A DNA stretch of 12,174 nt, taken from contig JAMONE010000104.1 of NCBI GenBank assembly GCA_027066695.1, positions 1 to 12,174 of the forward strand, given 5' to 3'. This document shows positions 1 to 6,466 of the stretch, piece after piece. The DNA comes from Micavibrio sp. GTDB taxonomy: Bacteria; Pseudomonadota; Alphaproteobacteria; Micavibrionales; Micavibrionaceae. Numbering within the stretch: the stretch's first letter is position 1; the number at the start of each line of letters is the position of its first letter. Under the pieces are notes generated by a model. The model had not been told where the DNA came from and searched no databases. It saw only the letters and a list, made by a program, of their open reading frames with translations. Made by a program: the position numbers and the translations under genes.

Positions 1-457
1 CAAGTATTGTAATAGGGGGTAAATTGAAAATCAAATTAGGTTTTTCACAAACATTAATTTGTGCATCAATAATTTTTGCGCCAATCTTGTACTCGCTGCG
101 CAAAAGCTCATTATCATATTCTTCTTTAAAGGTTGAATGGAGGCGGCTTATGATGTCAAAGCCTTGCGCCTCCATCGCTCCTACAAATGCTCCTTTGATT
201 TCAGGTTGTGCTATATTACCTTTTAAATAATGTCGCCCGACCTCGCTAAATGATAGGAAACAGCGGTGGCGATGGATGCCTATTTCTGCGCCTATTGGCA
301 ATTGAGTTCTTAAGTTTGTAAATCTTATGGGCGCGGGATATGCATCTTCGGGATGCTCTATGCTTTGTGCATACTCAACCTTTTGCACCTTGGCGCAGGA
401 AGATATTAAAAAAGACATAGATAGAATTAAAGCTATTTTTATTGTAAAATGCATCAT
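1..457 (-). CDS. Putative outer-membrane lipoprotein of unknown function (5' part, runs off left edge)
   Basis: An open frame on the minus strand runs from ATG at 457 (or the adjacent ATG at 454) to the window edge without a stop, giving about 152 visible codons. The N-terminus is a lipoprotein signal peptide: Lys7, a hydrophobic stretch and a lipobox ending LISSC with the acceptor Cys at residue 21. Ala at +2 favours Lol sorting to the outer membrane, since an Asp there would favour inner-membrane retention. The mature part contains the segments PIRFTNLRTQLPIGAEIG and EYKIGAKIIDAQINVC. From memory these loosely resemble N-terminal regions of some alphaproteobacterial trypsin-like peptidases, but no protease motif is visible in this fragment, so I assign no function. 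It is divergent from hisB with only 46 bp between starts, and no strong Shine-Dalgarno is seen. Coding status is supported by the signal peptide and the unbroken frame. Confidence 0.75.
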   Translation of the reverse strand, partial: MMHFTIKIALILSMSFLISSCAKVQKVEYAQSIEHPEDAYPAPIRFTNLRTQLPIGAEIGIHRHRCFLSFSEVGRHYLKGNIAQPEIKGAFVGAMEAQGFDIISRLHSTFKEEYDNELLRSEYKIGAKIIDAQINVCEKPNLIFNLPPITIL

Positions 458-503
458 ATTTTTATGATAAGATGCAGACGCTAAAAAGCAAGGAAGAAAA
501 TCT
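443..503. promoter_or_regulatory. Divergent promoter region between lipoprotein gene and hisB, with imperfect hairpin
   Basis: Both divergent transcripts must start in or near this short gap. For hisB a possible -10 is TATGAT at 463-468; no good -35 is seen upstream. The hisB Shine-Dalgarno AAGGA is at 490-494, nine bases before ATG 504. An inverted repeat, ATCATA (453-458) / TATGAT (463-468) with a TTTT loop, overlaps the lipoprotein start codons. GCATC (451-455) and GATGC (471-475) give an alternative outer pairing. The promoter call is inference; the repeat and ribosome site are seen directly. Confidence 0.35.
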
Positions 504-1097
504 ATGAGTGATCGTAAAGTAACTATATCCCGCAAAACCAATGAAACCGCAATTGATATTTCTATTAATTTAGACGGTAGTGGTAAATCAGATATTAAAA
601 CAGGCATCGGTTTTTTTGACCATATGTTAGAGCAACTCGCCAAGCATTCTTTGATTGATATAGTAATCAAGGCGGATGGAGACTTGCATATTGACGGTCA
701 CCATACGGTTGAAGATGTTGGCATTACGTTAGGGCAGGCGATAAAGCAAGCTGTTGGCGATAAGAAGGGCATTCGCCGTTATGGGCATTTTGATCTTGTC
801 ATGGATGAGGCGCGTTCTTCCGTTGCTTTGGATTTATCTAATCGTCCATATTTGGTATGGGATGCAGATTTAAACGCTAAACGCTTAGGTGAGATGGATG
901 GAGAGCTGTTTCAGGAATTTTTCCAAGCCTTTGCAGGTGCGGGCGGAATAACGCTGCATATAATAAATATTTGTGGCTCTAATAATCATCATATAATCGA
1001 GAGTATATTTAAAGCTTGTGCGAAGGCTTTGCGCATGGCAGTGGAAATAGATGCTCGCGCGAGTGATCAACTTCCCAGTACTAAGGGCAGTCTTTAA
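504..1097 (+). CDS. hisB: Imidazoleglycerol-phosphate dehydratase
   Basis: This enzyme dehydrates imidazole glycerol phosphate to imidazole acetol phosphate, a late step of histidine synthesis in the cytoplasm. The 197-residue product is the monofunctional form, without the N-terminal histidinol-phosphatase domain of enterobacterial HisB. Family motifs are in order: FFDHML (37-42), [10 protein letters not shown] (64-73) with metal-binding histidines and a glutamate, [18 protein letters not shown] (100-117), [11 protein letters not shown] (143-153), NHHIIE (161-166) and the terminal PSTKG. Length and both HH motifs match the active enzyme. The start is fixed by an AAGGA ribosome site nine bases upstream. 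hisH, hisA and hisF, often next to hisB in alphaproteobacteria, are absent here. The next gene, bioF, follows 26 bp downstream on the same strand and may be cotranscribed. Confidence 0.97.
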   Translation: MSDRKVTISRKTNETAIDISINLDGSGKSDIKTGIGFFDHMLEQLAKHSLIDIVIKADGDLHIDGHHTVEDVGITLGQAIKQAVGDKKGIRRYGHFDLVMDEARSSVALDLSNRPYLVWDADLNAKRLGEMDGELFQEFFQAFAGAGGITLHIINICGSNNHHIIESIFKACAKALRMAVEIDARASDQLPSTKGSL

Positions 1098-1123
1098 ATC
1101 TCTATCGGGATATAGTAAAATTA

Positions 1124-2236
1124 ATGAATGACTTTAAAATTATATTAAAGGATTTGAAAGAGCAAAGCCGCTATCGCTCATTAAATTTGCCAAATGGTAT
1201 TGATTTAACATCGAATGATTATTTAGGTATGGCGGTGCATCCGCTTTTACGAGAATACGCTATTAATGCTCTTGAAAATGGAATGGATATAGGCGCGGCG
1301 GGATCACGGCTTTTACGTGGTCATACTGATTATCATGCCGAGCTTGAGGAATTTGCCTGTACGTATTTTAGCGCACCCAAAACTTTGTTTCTTGCAAATG
1401 GGTTTATTGCTAATTATGCGCTGTTTACCACGCTTCCTAGCCGTCACGATGTGATTTTATATGATGCATTGATACATGCAAGTGTACGTGATGGAATGCG
1501 TGCGAGTGATGCGCGCAGCTTTAAATTCTTGCATAATGATATTGATGCATTGGAAAAGTTATTAAACTTACATAAAGATAGCAATATATGGGTGGCAATT
1601 GAGTCTGTTTATTCTATGGATGGTGATAGTGCGCCCATCATGCAGATTTACAATCTAATAAAGCGTCATGATAATGCAATGCTAATTATTGATGAAGCGC
1701 ACGCCACTGGAATTTATGGTCAAAGCGGCAAGGGCTTGGCTTATGATATAATTCAAACTAATGGCTATGATAAGATTATAACGCTCCATACTTGTGGTAA
1801 AGCTGTTGGCGTGGCTGGCGGCTTAATCTGTGCTAGTGCTGAAATTATAGATTACATGATTAATAAATCACGCCCGTTTATTTATTCAACCGCGCCTATG
1901 CCGCTGCAAGCGTTGCTAGTGCGAAAATCACTGGAAATATTGGCTTGTGATGATGGAGCGCAGCGACGTGATAAGCTTTTATCATTATGCATACGGGCAA
2001 AGGAATTATTCGGTGGCGCGGGATCGCAAATTGTTCCGATAATACTCGGCGAGGATGAAAAGGCTGTACGTGTTGCGGGAGCTTTGCAAGAGGCTGGCTA
2101 TGATATTCGCGCGGTGCGCCCGCCTACTGTGCCGCAAGGCTCGTCGCGTTTGCGCTTATCCCTTAGCTCTAACCTTGATGAATATATTTTACAAGGCTTT
2201 GCAGATACGCTAATTTTGAATTCTGTTAAGATTTGA
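1124..2236 (+). CDS. bioF: 8-amino-7-oxononanoate synthase (PLP-dependent alpha-oxoamine synthase)
   Basis: The family condenses pimeloyl-thioester with L-alanine, releasing CO2, to form 8-amino-7-oxononanoate in biotin synthesis. The 370-residue product shows the fold-type I PLP signature: SNDYLG (30-35), AGSRLLRGH (59-67), ESVYSMDGD (160-168), DEAHATGIYG (190-199; Asp190 for the pyridine nitrogen) and TCGKAVGVAGG (223-233) with the Schiff-base lysine Lys226. The C-terminal VRPPTVPQGSSRLRLSLS (331-348) is characteristic of BioF and argues against the relatives Kbl and HemA, though a sibling oxoamine synthase cannot be fully excluded. Length is normal for BioF. It starts 26 bp after hisB, with only a weak GGGA ribosome site at 1107-1110, so translation may depend partly on the upstream gene. 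No other bio gene is in the window. Confidence 0.88.
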   Translation: MNDFKIILKDLKEQSRYRSLNLPNGIDLTSNDYLGMAVHPLLREYAINALENGMDIGAAGSRLLRGHTDYHAELEEFACTYFSAPKTLFLANGFIANYALFTTLPSRHDVILYDALIHASVRDGMRASDARSFKFLHNDIDALEKLLNLHKDSNIWVAIESVYSMDGDSAPIMQIYNLIKRHDNAMLIIDEAHATGIYGQSGKGLAYDIIQTNGYDKIITLHTCGKAVGVAGGLICASAEIIDYMINKSRPFIYSTAPMPLQALLVRKSLEILACDDGAQRRDKLLSLCIRAKELFGGAGSQIVPIILGEDEKAVRVAGALQEAGYDIRAVRPPTVPQGSSRLRLSLSSNLDEYILQGFADTLILNSVKI

Positions 2237-2329
2237 TTGTCAGAAGCTTCCCCCAAATGCAACTTTAACCCCTTTCGAGAAAATGCTATAGTTAGGCTGT
2301 AGGTTTCTTAAATTAGTTTTGTGTAAGAT
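2237..2329. other. Convergent intergenic gap between bioF and rsmE
   Basis: This 93-bp gap separates two genes that face each other. I looked for a hairpin followed by a T-run on either strand and found none that is convincing. Transcripts may read through or end by a factor-dependent mechanism. No open frame of note is present. Confidence 0.6.
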
Positions 2330-3046
2330 TTATATAGACAATAAAGCGTAGGATAAACATGCAATAGCTGCGCTTTCCGCGCGTAAAATATTATCACCTA
2401 AACTAATGGCGGTAACTTGTTTTGCTGTGCTTAACAGCTCTATCTCGCCTTTATCAAAACCGCCTTCTGCGCCAATTAGAAAGGCTGCGCCATTTTTATA
2501 TGAATATGATGAAATCGGATTAGCCCCTGAATTTCGCTCTAAACAAACATAAAGGGGGGTGTTCTTGTCTGCCAATATATCGGTGAGTTTTTGAGTATCA
2601 TGCAACACTGGTAAATCGAGACGCTCGCACTGCTCGGCGGCTTCTATGATTTGAGCATTCATGCGGTTTTCATTAAGCTTTCGGTTTTCTGTGCGGTTGG
2701 TGATTACGGGGTAAAGCCCGCTAACGTCTAGCTCAACTGCTTTTTCTATCAATATATCCATGCGCTGTTTTTTGATGGGGGAGAAAAACAAATCGAATTT
2801 AATCGGCGCGGTTGGCTGCTTTCTTATTTGTTTGCTCACACTTATTTCACAAGATTTTTTGCTAATCGCTGTAATGGATGCCAGCCACTCGCCATTTTTT
2901 CCATTGAAAATGCGTATAACATCTTCCGTATTTTTGCGTAAAACATTCTTCAAATAATGCGTTTGTTCAAGATTTAGCAGAATTTTTGCATTTTCTTTTA
3001 CTTCAGCATTGAGATATAGGCGCGGATACTTGTATAAATTTATCAT
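2330..3046 (-). CDS. rsmE: 16S rRNA (uracil1498-N3)-methyltransferase
   Basis: RsmE methylates N3 of U1498 in the 30S decoding region using S-adenosylmethionine. The 238-residue product (E. coli RsmE is about 243) carries an N-terminal PUA-like part with YPRLYL (7-12) and a C-terminal SPOUT domain with a trefoil knot. Motifs are EKAVELDVSGLYPVITNRTE (101-120), EAAEQCERLDLP (135-146), LIGAEGGF (190-197) and SLGDNILRAESA (215-226), the SAM-binding knot. The usual GPEGG is GAEGG here, a mild substitution. The frame is open to a TTG at 3085, but ATG 3046 places YPRLYL at the expected distance from the N-terminus, so I chose it. That start overlaps the divergent ubiA start. No strong ribosome site is visible before it. 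Confidence 0.94.
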   Translation of the reverse strand: MINLYKYPRLYLNAEVKENAKILLNLEQTHYLKNVLRKNTEDVIRIFNGKNGEWLASITAISKKSCEISVSKQIRKQPTAPIKFDLFFSPIKKQRMDILIEKAVELDVSGLYPVITNRTENRKLNENRMNAQIIEAAEQCERLDLPVLHDTQKLTDILADKNTPLYVCLERNSGANPISSYSYKNGAAFLIGAEGGFDKGEIELLSTAKQVTAISLGDNILRAESAAIACLSYALLSI

Positions 3047-3959
3047 GACAAATTTACTAAGCACCAAAGAACATACAGATATCAAGCAAATTATGTGGAT
3101 TGAGAAGTTTCTCCCCGAATCTTTTAGCCCCTATATTTATTTGATGCGCCTTGATCGACCAATTGGAATATGGCTTTTGCTTATCCCTGCGCTATGGAGT
3201 ATCACGCTGGCATCTGGTGGGGCGATGAATGTTAATTTTTACCATATTTTCCTATTTGTAATCGGAGCAATTATCATGCGCGGCGCGGGATGTGTGGTAA
3301 ATGACCTGTGGGATCGTGATTTAGATAAGCTGGTAGAGCGCACAAAAAACCGCCCAATAGCCAGCGGCGCGGTATCCACTAAAGCAGGATTATTGTTTTT
3401 GGCTACTTTATTACTAATCGGTTTAATTATATTATTGCAATTTAATTTGGTGACGGTAATTTTGGGATGCTTAGTCGTGCCGTTAATTATTTCCTACCCA
3501 TTAATGAAGCGCATAACATGGTGGCCACAAGCATTCTTGGGGCTTACCTTTAACTTTGGTGCATTAATGGGATGGAGTGCAATTACAGGAGAGATTACAG
3601 CGCCTGCAATTTTACTATATATAGGCGGGATATTTTGGACGCTTGGTTATGACACTATCTATGCGCATCAAGATAAGGAAGATGATGCAATGGCAGGCAT
3701 AAAATCTACTGCGCTTAAATTTGGTAAATATAGCAAATTATGGGTTAGTATTTTTTATACTCTAAGTATTTTACTTATATTATTCGCTAATATTTTAACT
3801 GATGGCTTAGGCCTAGCCTCTGCGCTAATTATTATTCCTGCGCTTCATTTTGCATGGCAGATATATAAATGGGAGCAAGATAATCAATCCAGCTCCCTTT
3901 ATATTTTTAAATTAAACCAAATTACTGGCCTGCTTATACTGCTTTGCTTTGCTATTTAG
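3045..3959 (+). CDS. ubiA: 4-hydroxybenzoate polyprenyltransferase
   Basis: This integral inner-membrane enzyme attaches the polyprenyl tail to 4-hydroxybenzoate in ubiquinone synthesis. The 304-residue product has both Asp-rich, Mg-diphosphate-binding motifs of the family: NDLWDRDLD (86-94), followed by NRPIASGAV, and DTIYAHQDKEDD (203-214), followed by GIKSTALKFG. MRLDRPIGIWLLL (34-46) is the typical start of helix 1, and eight or nine hydrophobic helices fit the fold. ATG 3045 is preferred over the upstream TTG 3009 and the internal ATG 3093, because the segment before Trp18 (HTDIKQIMW) resembles the N-terminus of alphaproteobacterial UbiA as I recall it. No clear Shine-Dalgarno precedes it. 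It is divergent from rsmE, with start codons sharing CATG, and convergent with the helicase gene, with 18 bp between stops. Confidence 0.95.
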   Translation: MTNLLSTKEHTDIKQIMWIEKFLPESFSPYIYLMRLDRPIGIWLLLIPALWSITLASGGAMNVNFYHIFLFVIGAIIMRGAGCVVNDLWDRDLDKLVERTKNRPIASGAVSTKAGLLFLATLLLIGLIILLQFNLVTVILGCLVVPLIISYPLMKRITWWPQAFLGLTFNFGALMGWSAITGEITAPAILLYIGGIFWTLGYDTIYAHQDKEDDAMAGIKSTALKFGKYSKLWVSIFYTLSILLILFANILTDGLGLASALIIIPALHFAWQIYKWEQDNQSSSLYIFKLNQITGLLILLCFAI

Positions 3960-3977
3960 CGTCACTAAGCGACTAGA

Positions 3978-5600
3978 TTAAGCAACTCTGGGCTTTTTCT
4001 TATTACCAGAAAATTTGCGTTTAGGGTTTTGGTTACTTGAGCCTTTGCTATATTTAGAGTATTTAGCATCGCCGCCGCCACTATTGCGATCATCACGATT
4101 ATTACGCTTTGGCTTGGAATCCTTATTAAAAGGCTTCTTTTTGCTGAAAGGCTTGTCACCGCTATTGCGAGTTTCATTGCTATTACGATCATCATGTTTA
4201 AAGCTTTTGTCCTTATTGAACTTACGACCTTCAGAGCTACGGCTTTCACCGCCACGTTCCTCTTTGTTTTTAAACCGTTTTTCATTGTTGAACTTGCGTC
4301 CTTCAGAGCTACGGCTTTCACCATCGCGCTTGCTGCGATCATCACGGTTGAATTTCTTGCCTTTATTGAAAGACCTTTCTTCACCGTTACTATCATCACG
4401 AGAACGACGAGAGTCTCTATCGAAACTTCTGCTCTTATTACCGAATTTCTTGCCTCCGCCATTTCTTGATCGTTTCTTATTATCGTTACGCGCAGGTCCT
4501 CTGGTTGATTTTTTCTTACTAGGATCCATAAGCACTTCAATAGCATGCCACTTACGGCCATCTTGCGGAGATAAAAGACATAGAGCGCTGCCCGATGCTC
4601 CCGCTCTTGCTGTGCGGCCAATACGATGGATATAATCTTCTGGCACTTGCGGCAAATCATAGTTAATTACATGTTCGATATGCGGAACATCAAGACCGCG
4701 CGAGACAACATCTGTTGCAACAAGAATTCTAAATCTTTTATTACGATATTCTTTAATAACACGATCACGTTTGCGCTGTTGCAAATCACCATGTATTGCT
4801 TGCGCATCAAACTCATCATTATTGAGCTTTTTCGCCATTTTATCTGCGCCGCGCTTTGTTTTAACAAAGATAATAACAGAGCCAGTGCGGGCATGAAGTT
4901 CATTCACAAGCGTTGAGTATTTAGTATCTGCACTAACATGAAGGATTTCTTGCTTAATATTTTTAGCTGGATTTATTGTTGAGCCAACGGCTACGCGCTC
5001 TGGGTTATCAAGATATTTATCAGCCATTTTCATAATATTACCAGGCATAGTAGCTGAAAACATTAAAGTTTGGCGATCATTTGGAATATGTTTTACAATG
5101 GCATCGATTTGTATGCTAAAGCCCATATCAAGCATACGATCCATTTCATCAAGCACCAAAAATCTTGCATCATCAAGATCAAGATTTCCACGTCTTAAAT
5201 GGTCGTCAATACGACCTGGTGTTCCAACAACAAGACGTGGTCGATTACGTAGCTGGTTGCATTGCTTGCCCATAGGCTCGCCGCCAATTAGAAATGCAGT
5301 CTTGATTTTGCTTTTAGGCCCTAAAAGCTGATGCATAACATCCATTACTTGCTTACCAAGCTCTCTAGTTGGTGTCATAACAAGAGCTGTTCCGCGCTCA
5401 TTACGAAGCAAGAACTCAATTAGTGGAACAGAAAATGCAGCAGTCTTACCAGTTCCTGTTTGGGCAGAACCCAAAACATCGCGCCCTTCAAGAGCGAACG
5501 GTATTGCCTGTGCTTGGATTGGTGTAGGTGTATCATATTTCATGTGTGCCAGAGATTTGGCAAGCACGCGGTGTAGGCCGAGGCCATCAAAATTATTCAT
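3978..5600 (-). CDS. DEAD-box ATP-dependent RNA helicase with long basic tail
   Basis: This is a cytoplasmic RNA helicase of the RhlE/DeaD/CsdA superfamily, likely acting in ribosome assembly, mRNA turnover or cold adaptation; the subfamily is not certain. All core motifs are present, numbering from the upstream ATG at 5603: Q-motif TPTPIQ (25-30), Walker A AQTGTGKT (47-54), PTRELG (78-83), TPGR (128-131), motif II DEMD (152-155) in place of DEAD, SAT (183-185), motif V VATDVVSRGLDVP (295-307) and motif VI HRIGRTAR (326-333). From about residue 361 to the end the protein is a disordered Arg/Lys/Ser/Asn/Gly-rich tail of about 180 residues, probably for RNA binding. It contains a 24-residue duplication at about 428-475. 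Two ATGs are adjacent, at 5603 and 5600. The AGGA site at 5607-5610 lies 6 bases before 5600 and only 3 before 5603, so 5600 is preferred. Confidence 0.95.
   Translation of the reverse strand: MNNFDGLGLHRVLAKSLAHMKYDTPTPIQAQAIPFALEGRDVLGSAQTGTGKTAAFSVPLIEFLLRNERGTALVMTPTRELGKQVMDVMHQLLGPKSKIKTAFLIGGEPMGKQCNQLRNRPRLVVGTPGRIDDHLRRGNLDLDDARFLVLDEMDRMLDMGFSIQIDAIVKHIPNDRQTLMFSATMPGNIMKMADKYLDNPERVAVGSTINPAKNIKQEILHVSADTKYSTLVNELHARTGSVIIFVKTKRGADKMAKKLNNDEFDAQAIHGDLQQRKRDRVIKEYRNKRFRILVATDVVSRGLDVPHIEHVINYDLPQVPEDYIHRIGRTARAGASGSALCLLSPQDGRKWHAIEVLMDPSKKKSTRGPARNDNKKRSRNGGGKKFGNKSRSFDRDSRRSRDDSNGEERSFNKGKKFNRDDRSKRDGESRSSEGRKFNNEKRFKNKEERGGESRSSEGRKFNKDKSFKHDDRNSNETRNSGDKPFSKKKPFNKDSKPKRNNRDDRNSGGGDAKYSKYSKGSSNQNPKRKFSGNKKKPRVA
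4215..4322 (-). repeat. 72-bp period direct repeat inside the helicase tail
   Basis: A 23-bp stretch at 4228-4250 recurs exactly at 4300-4322, and the flanking bases (about 4215-4227 and 4287-4299) are nearly the same. The period is 72 bp, so the reading frame is kept and 24 residues are duplicated. Both copies encode GESRSSEGRKFN. Looser KFN-containing units lie on either side, suggesting the tail grew by in-frame slippage or unequal exchange. Confidence 0.85.
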
Positions 5601-5616
5601 CATTTTTCCTTTTGCT

Positions 5617-5632
5617 ATTACAATTATGTAAT
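5617..5632 (-). promoter_or_regulatory. Small stem-loop just upstream of helicase ribosome site
   Basis: A perfect 6-bp stem, ATTACA/TGTAAT, closes an ATTA loop a few bases upstream of the helicase Shine-Dalgarno. Stems of this kind in helicase leaders can affect translation or mRNA stability in the cold, but this one is short and AT-only apart from one pair. The structure is seen directly; a function is speculation. Confidence 0.3.
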
Positions 5633-5765
5633 TTTAGCTCTATTAAATGAACTTTACGGAAAAGACAAAATGATCAATTTTGATTAATATCCAAAAGCTC
5701 TGCTCATGTGCTAATCACACAAGCTGGCGCAGAACATCGCAGGTTTTTGCTTCGTTGTCAAGGAA

Positions 5766-5890
5766 TTAGTAGTTTAATTGAATAACCCGCCCCAAGGGGG
5801 CTTCGCTCTCCTGCCAGACAGTAGTGCGTCTTGCTGCGTAGTCCTTAATTCTCTAAAGGAAGCCATTCCCTACAGTTTTGCGCAAAGATT
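5766..5890. repeat. Possible dispersed intergenic repeat element
   Basis: This block is GC-richer than the flanks and dense in short self-complementary pieces. On the plus strand it has GCCCC-AAG-GGGGC (about 5790-5804). On the minus strand it has GGAA-TGGC-TTCC and TCCTT/AAGGA pairs within about 5845-5875. It abuts an 18-bp perfect palindrome at 5885-5902. The texture resembles the palindromic repeat elements of Rickettsia and other alphaproteobacteria that lie between genes and at gene ends. I see only one copy in this window, so calling it a repeat is inference. Confidence 0.3.
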
Positions 5891-5902
5891 TTATAAAATC
5901 TT
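5885..5902. repeat. 18-bp perfect palindrome spanning the yeeE stop codon
   Basis: The sequence AAGATTTTATAAAATCTT reads the same on both strands. On the minus strand it encodes the last residues KIL and the TAA stop of the YeeE-like gene. It has no loop and no following T-run, so it is not a classical terminator. It may be the edge of the neighbouring repeat-like block. Confidence 0.6.
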
Positions 5903-6454
5903 CTTTGGCAGAGCAACGGCAATAACTACAAATATCGCGCCCAAAGCAATGCCAACTACGCTTCCGTTTATTGCTGGCAGTAATGCTTCATATTTATCAT
6001 TACCGCTTTGCGCAATAGATACCGCGCCGCCAGCTATCTTATCAAACAAATGTGTATTGCCTTTAATCCAGCCATATAGCAACGTAAATGCGAAAGCTCC
6101 GCCTAAGCCACCAAGCGCAAAGAATATAGCGTCCTTGCGCCCTGTCGCCGCAGCCGCCAAGCCCGTACCAGGGCAATATCCCGAAATGGCAAAGCCTATC
6201 CCTAAGATTGCGCCGCCAGCAATAACTCCGCAATAAGCGGTCTTGATTGAGATATGAGAAGCATCAATAGCCCCGAAATACATACCCGCAAACAACAATA
6301 TTGATGACAATCCAATTGCAAGCAAAATGACTTTCATCAACCGCAAGTCATTAAGGCGCAGCATGTTTATAATATTCTCGGGGTTAGTTGCACCAACACG
6401 GTTTAGCGCAAAGCCGAAAAACGTTCCTATGATAATTGCTAATAATAGTTCCAT
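5891..6454 (-). CDS. YeeE/YedE-family half-transporter (C-terminal-half type, GYCPGTG motif)
   Basis: This is a predicted inner-membrane protein of the YeeE/YedE sulfur-transport family, whose characterised member TsuA takes up thiosulfate through conserved cysteines. The 187 residues hold about five hydrophobic segments (roughly 1-22, 38-62, 72-93, 107-129, 162-184). The signature GIGFAISGYCPGTGLAAAATG (85-105) contains the presumed substrate-relay Cys94. Full TsuA-type proteins are about twice as long. Here the second half sits in the neighbouring gene, so the two products probably work as a pair. An AGGAG ribosome site (complement of 6464-6468) overlaps the stop of the upstream gene, and the gap is 12 bp, indicating tight coupling. 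The substrate (thiosulfate, sulfide, persulfide or another small sulfur species) cannot be told from sequence. Its last codons form part of a perfect palindrome. Confidence 0.88.
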   Translation of the reverse strand: MELLLAIIIGTFFGFALNRVGATNPENIINMLRLNDLRLMKVILLAIGLSSILLFAGMYFGAIDASHISIKTAYCGVIAGGAILGIGFAISGYCPGTGLAAAATGRKDAIFFALGGLGGAFAFTLLYGWIKGNTHLFDKIAGGAVSIAQSGNDKYEALLPAINGSVVGIALGAIFVVIAVALPKKIL

Positions 6455-6466
6455 AATTTGTATCTC

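Larger units (their letters stand above)
5604..5890. other. Intergenic region and leader upstream of the helicase gene
   Basis: This 287-bp gap between yeeE and the helicase gene, both on the minus strand, has two different parts. The helicase-proximal part (5604-5765) is AT-rich. It holds the AGGA ribosome site (5607-5610), a hairpin ATTACA/TGTAAT at 5617-5632, an inverted repeat ATCAATTTTGAT at 5673-5684, and a possible minus-strand -35 TTGACA (complement of 5756-5761) with a weak -10 GATGTT 17 bp on (complement of 5733-5738). The yeeE-proximal part (5766-5890) is GC-richer and looks unlike the rest; it is treated separately. No believable gene is seen in either part. Confidence 0.5.

Noticed and set aside
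3047..3085. N-terminal extension of rsmE to a TTG at 3085
   Set aside because: The added residues do not resemble RsmE, and ATG 3046 gives the normal family N-terminus and length.
3965..4660. Long open frames overlapping the helicase tail on both strands (minus 3965-4660, plus 4015-4635)
   Set aside because: They are low-complexity shadows of the repetitive Arg/Lys/Ser-rich tail in other frames. The helicase frame has complete family motifs and the only good ribosome site.
5139..5150. DEMD in motif II as a sign of an inactive helicase
   Set aside because: The catalytic acidic residues and every other motif are intact; the changed position tolerates substitution in this superfamily.
5885..5902. 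Palindrome at the yeeE stop as an intrinsic terminator
   Set aside because: It has no loop, is nearly all A/T and is not followed by a T-run on the minus strand.
5778..6236. Plus-strand open frame of 152 codons across the intergenic block and yeeE
   Set aside because: Most of it lies antisense to the well-supported YeeE-like gene, it has no ribosome site, and its composition is not protein-like.
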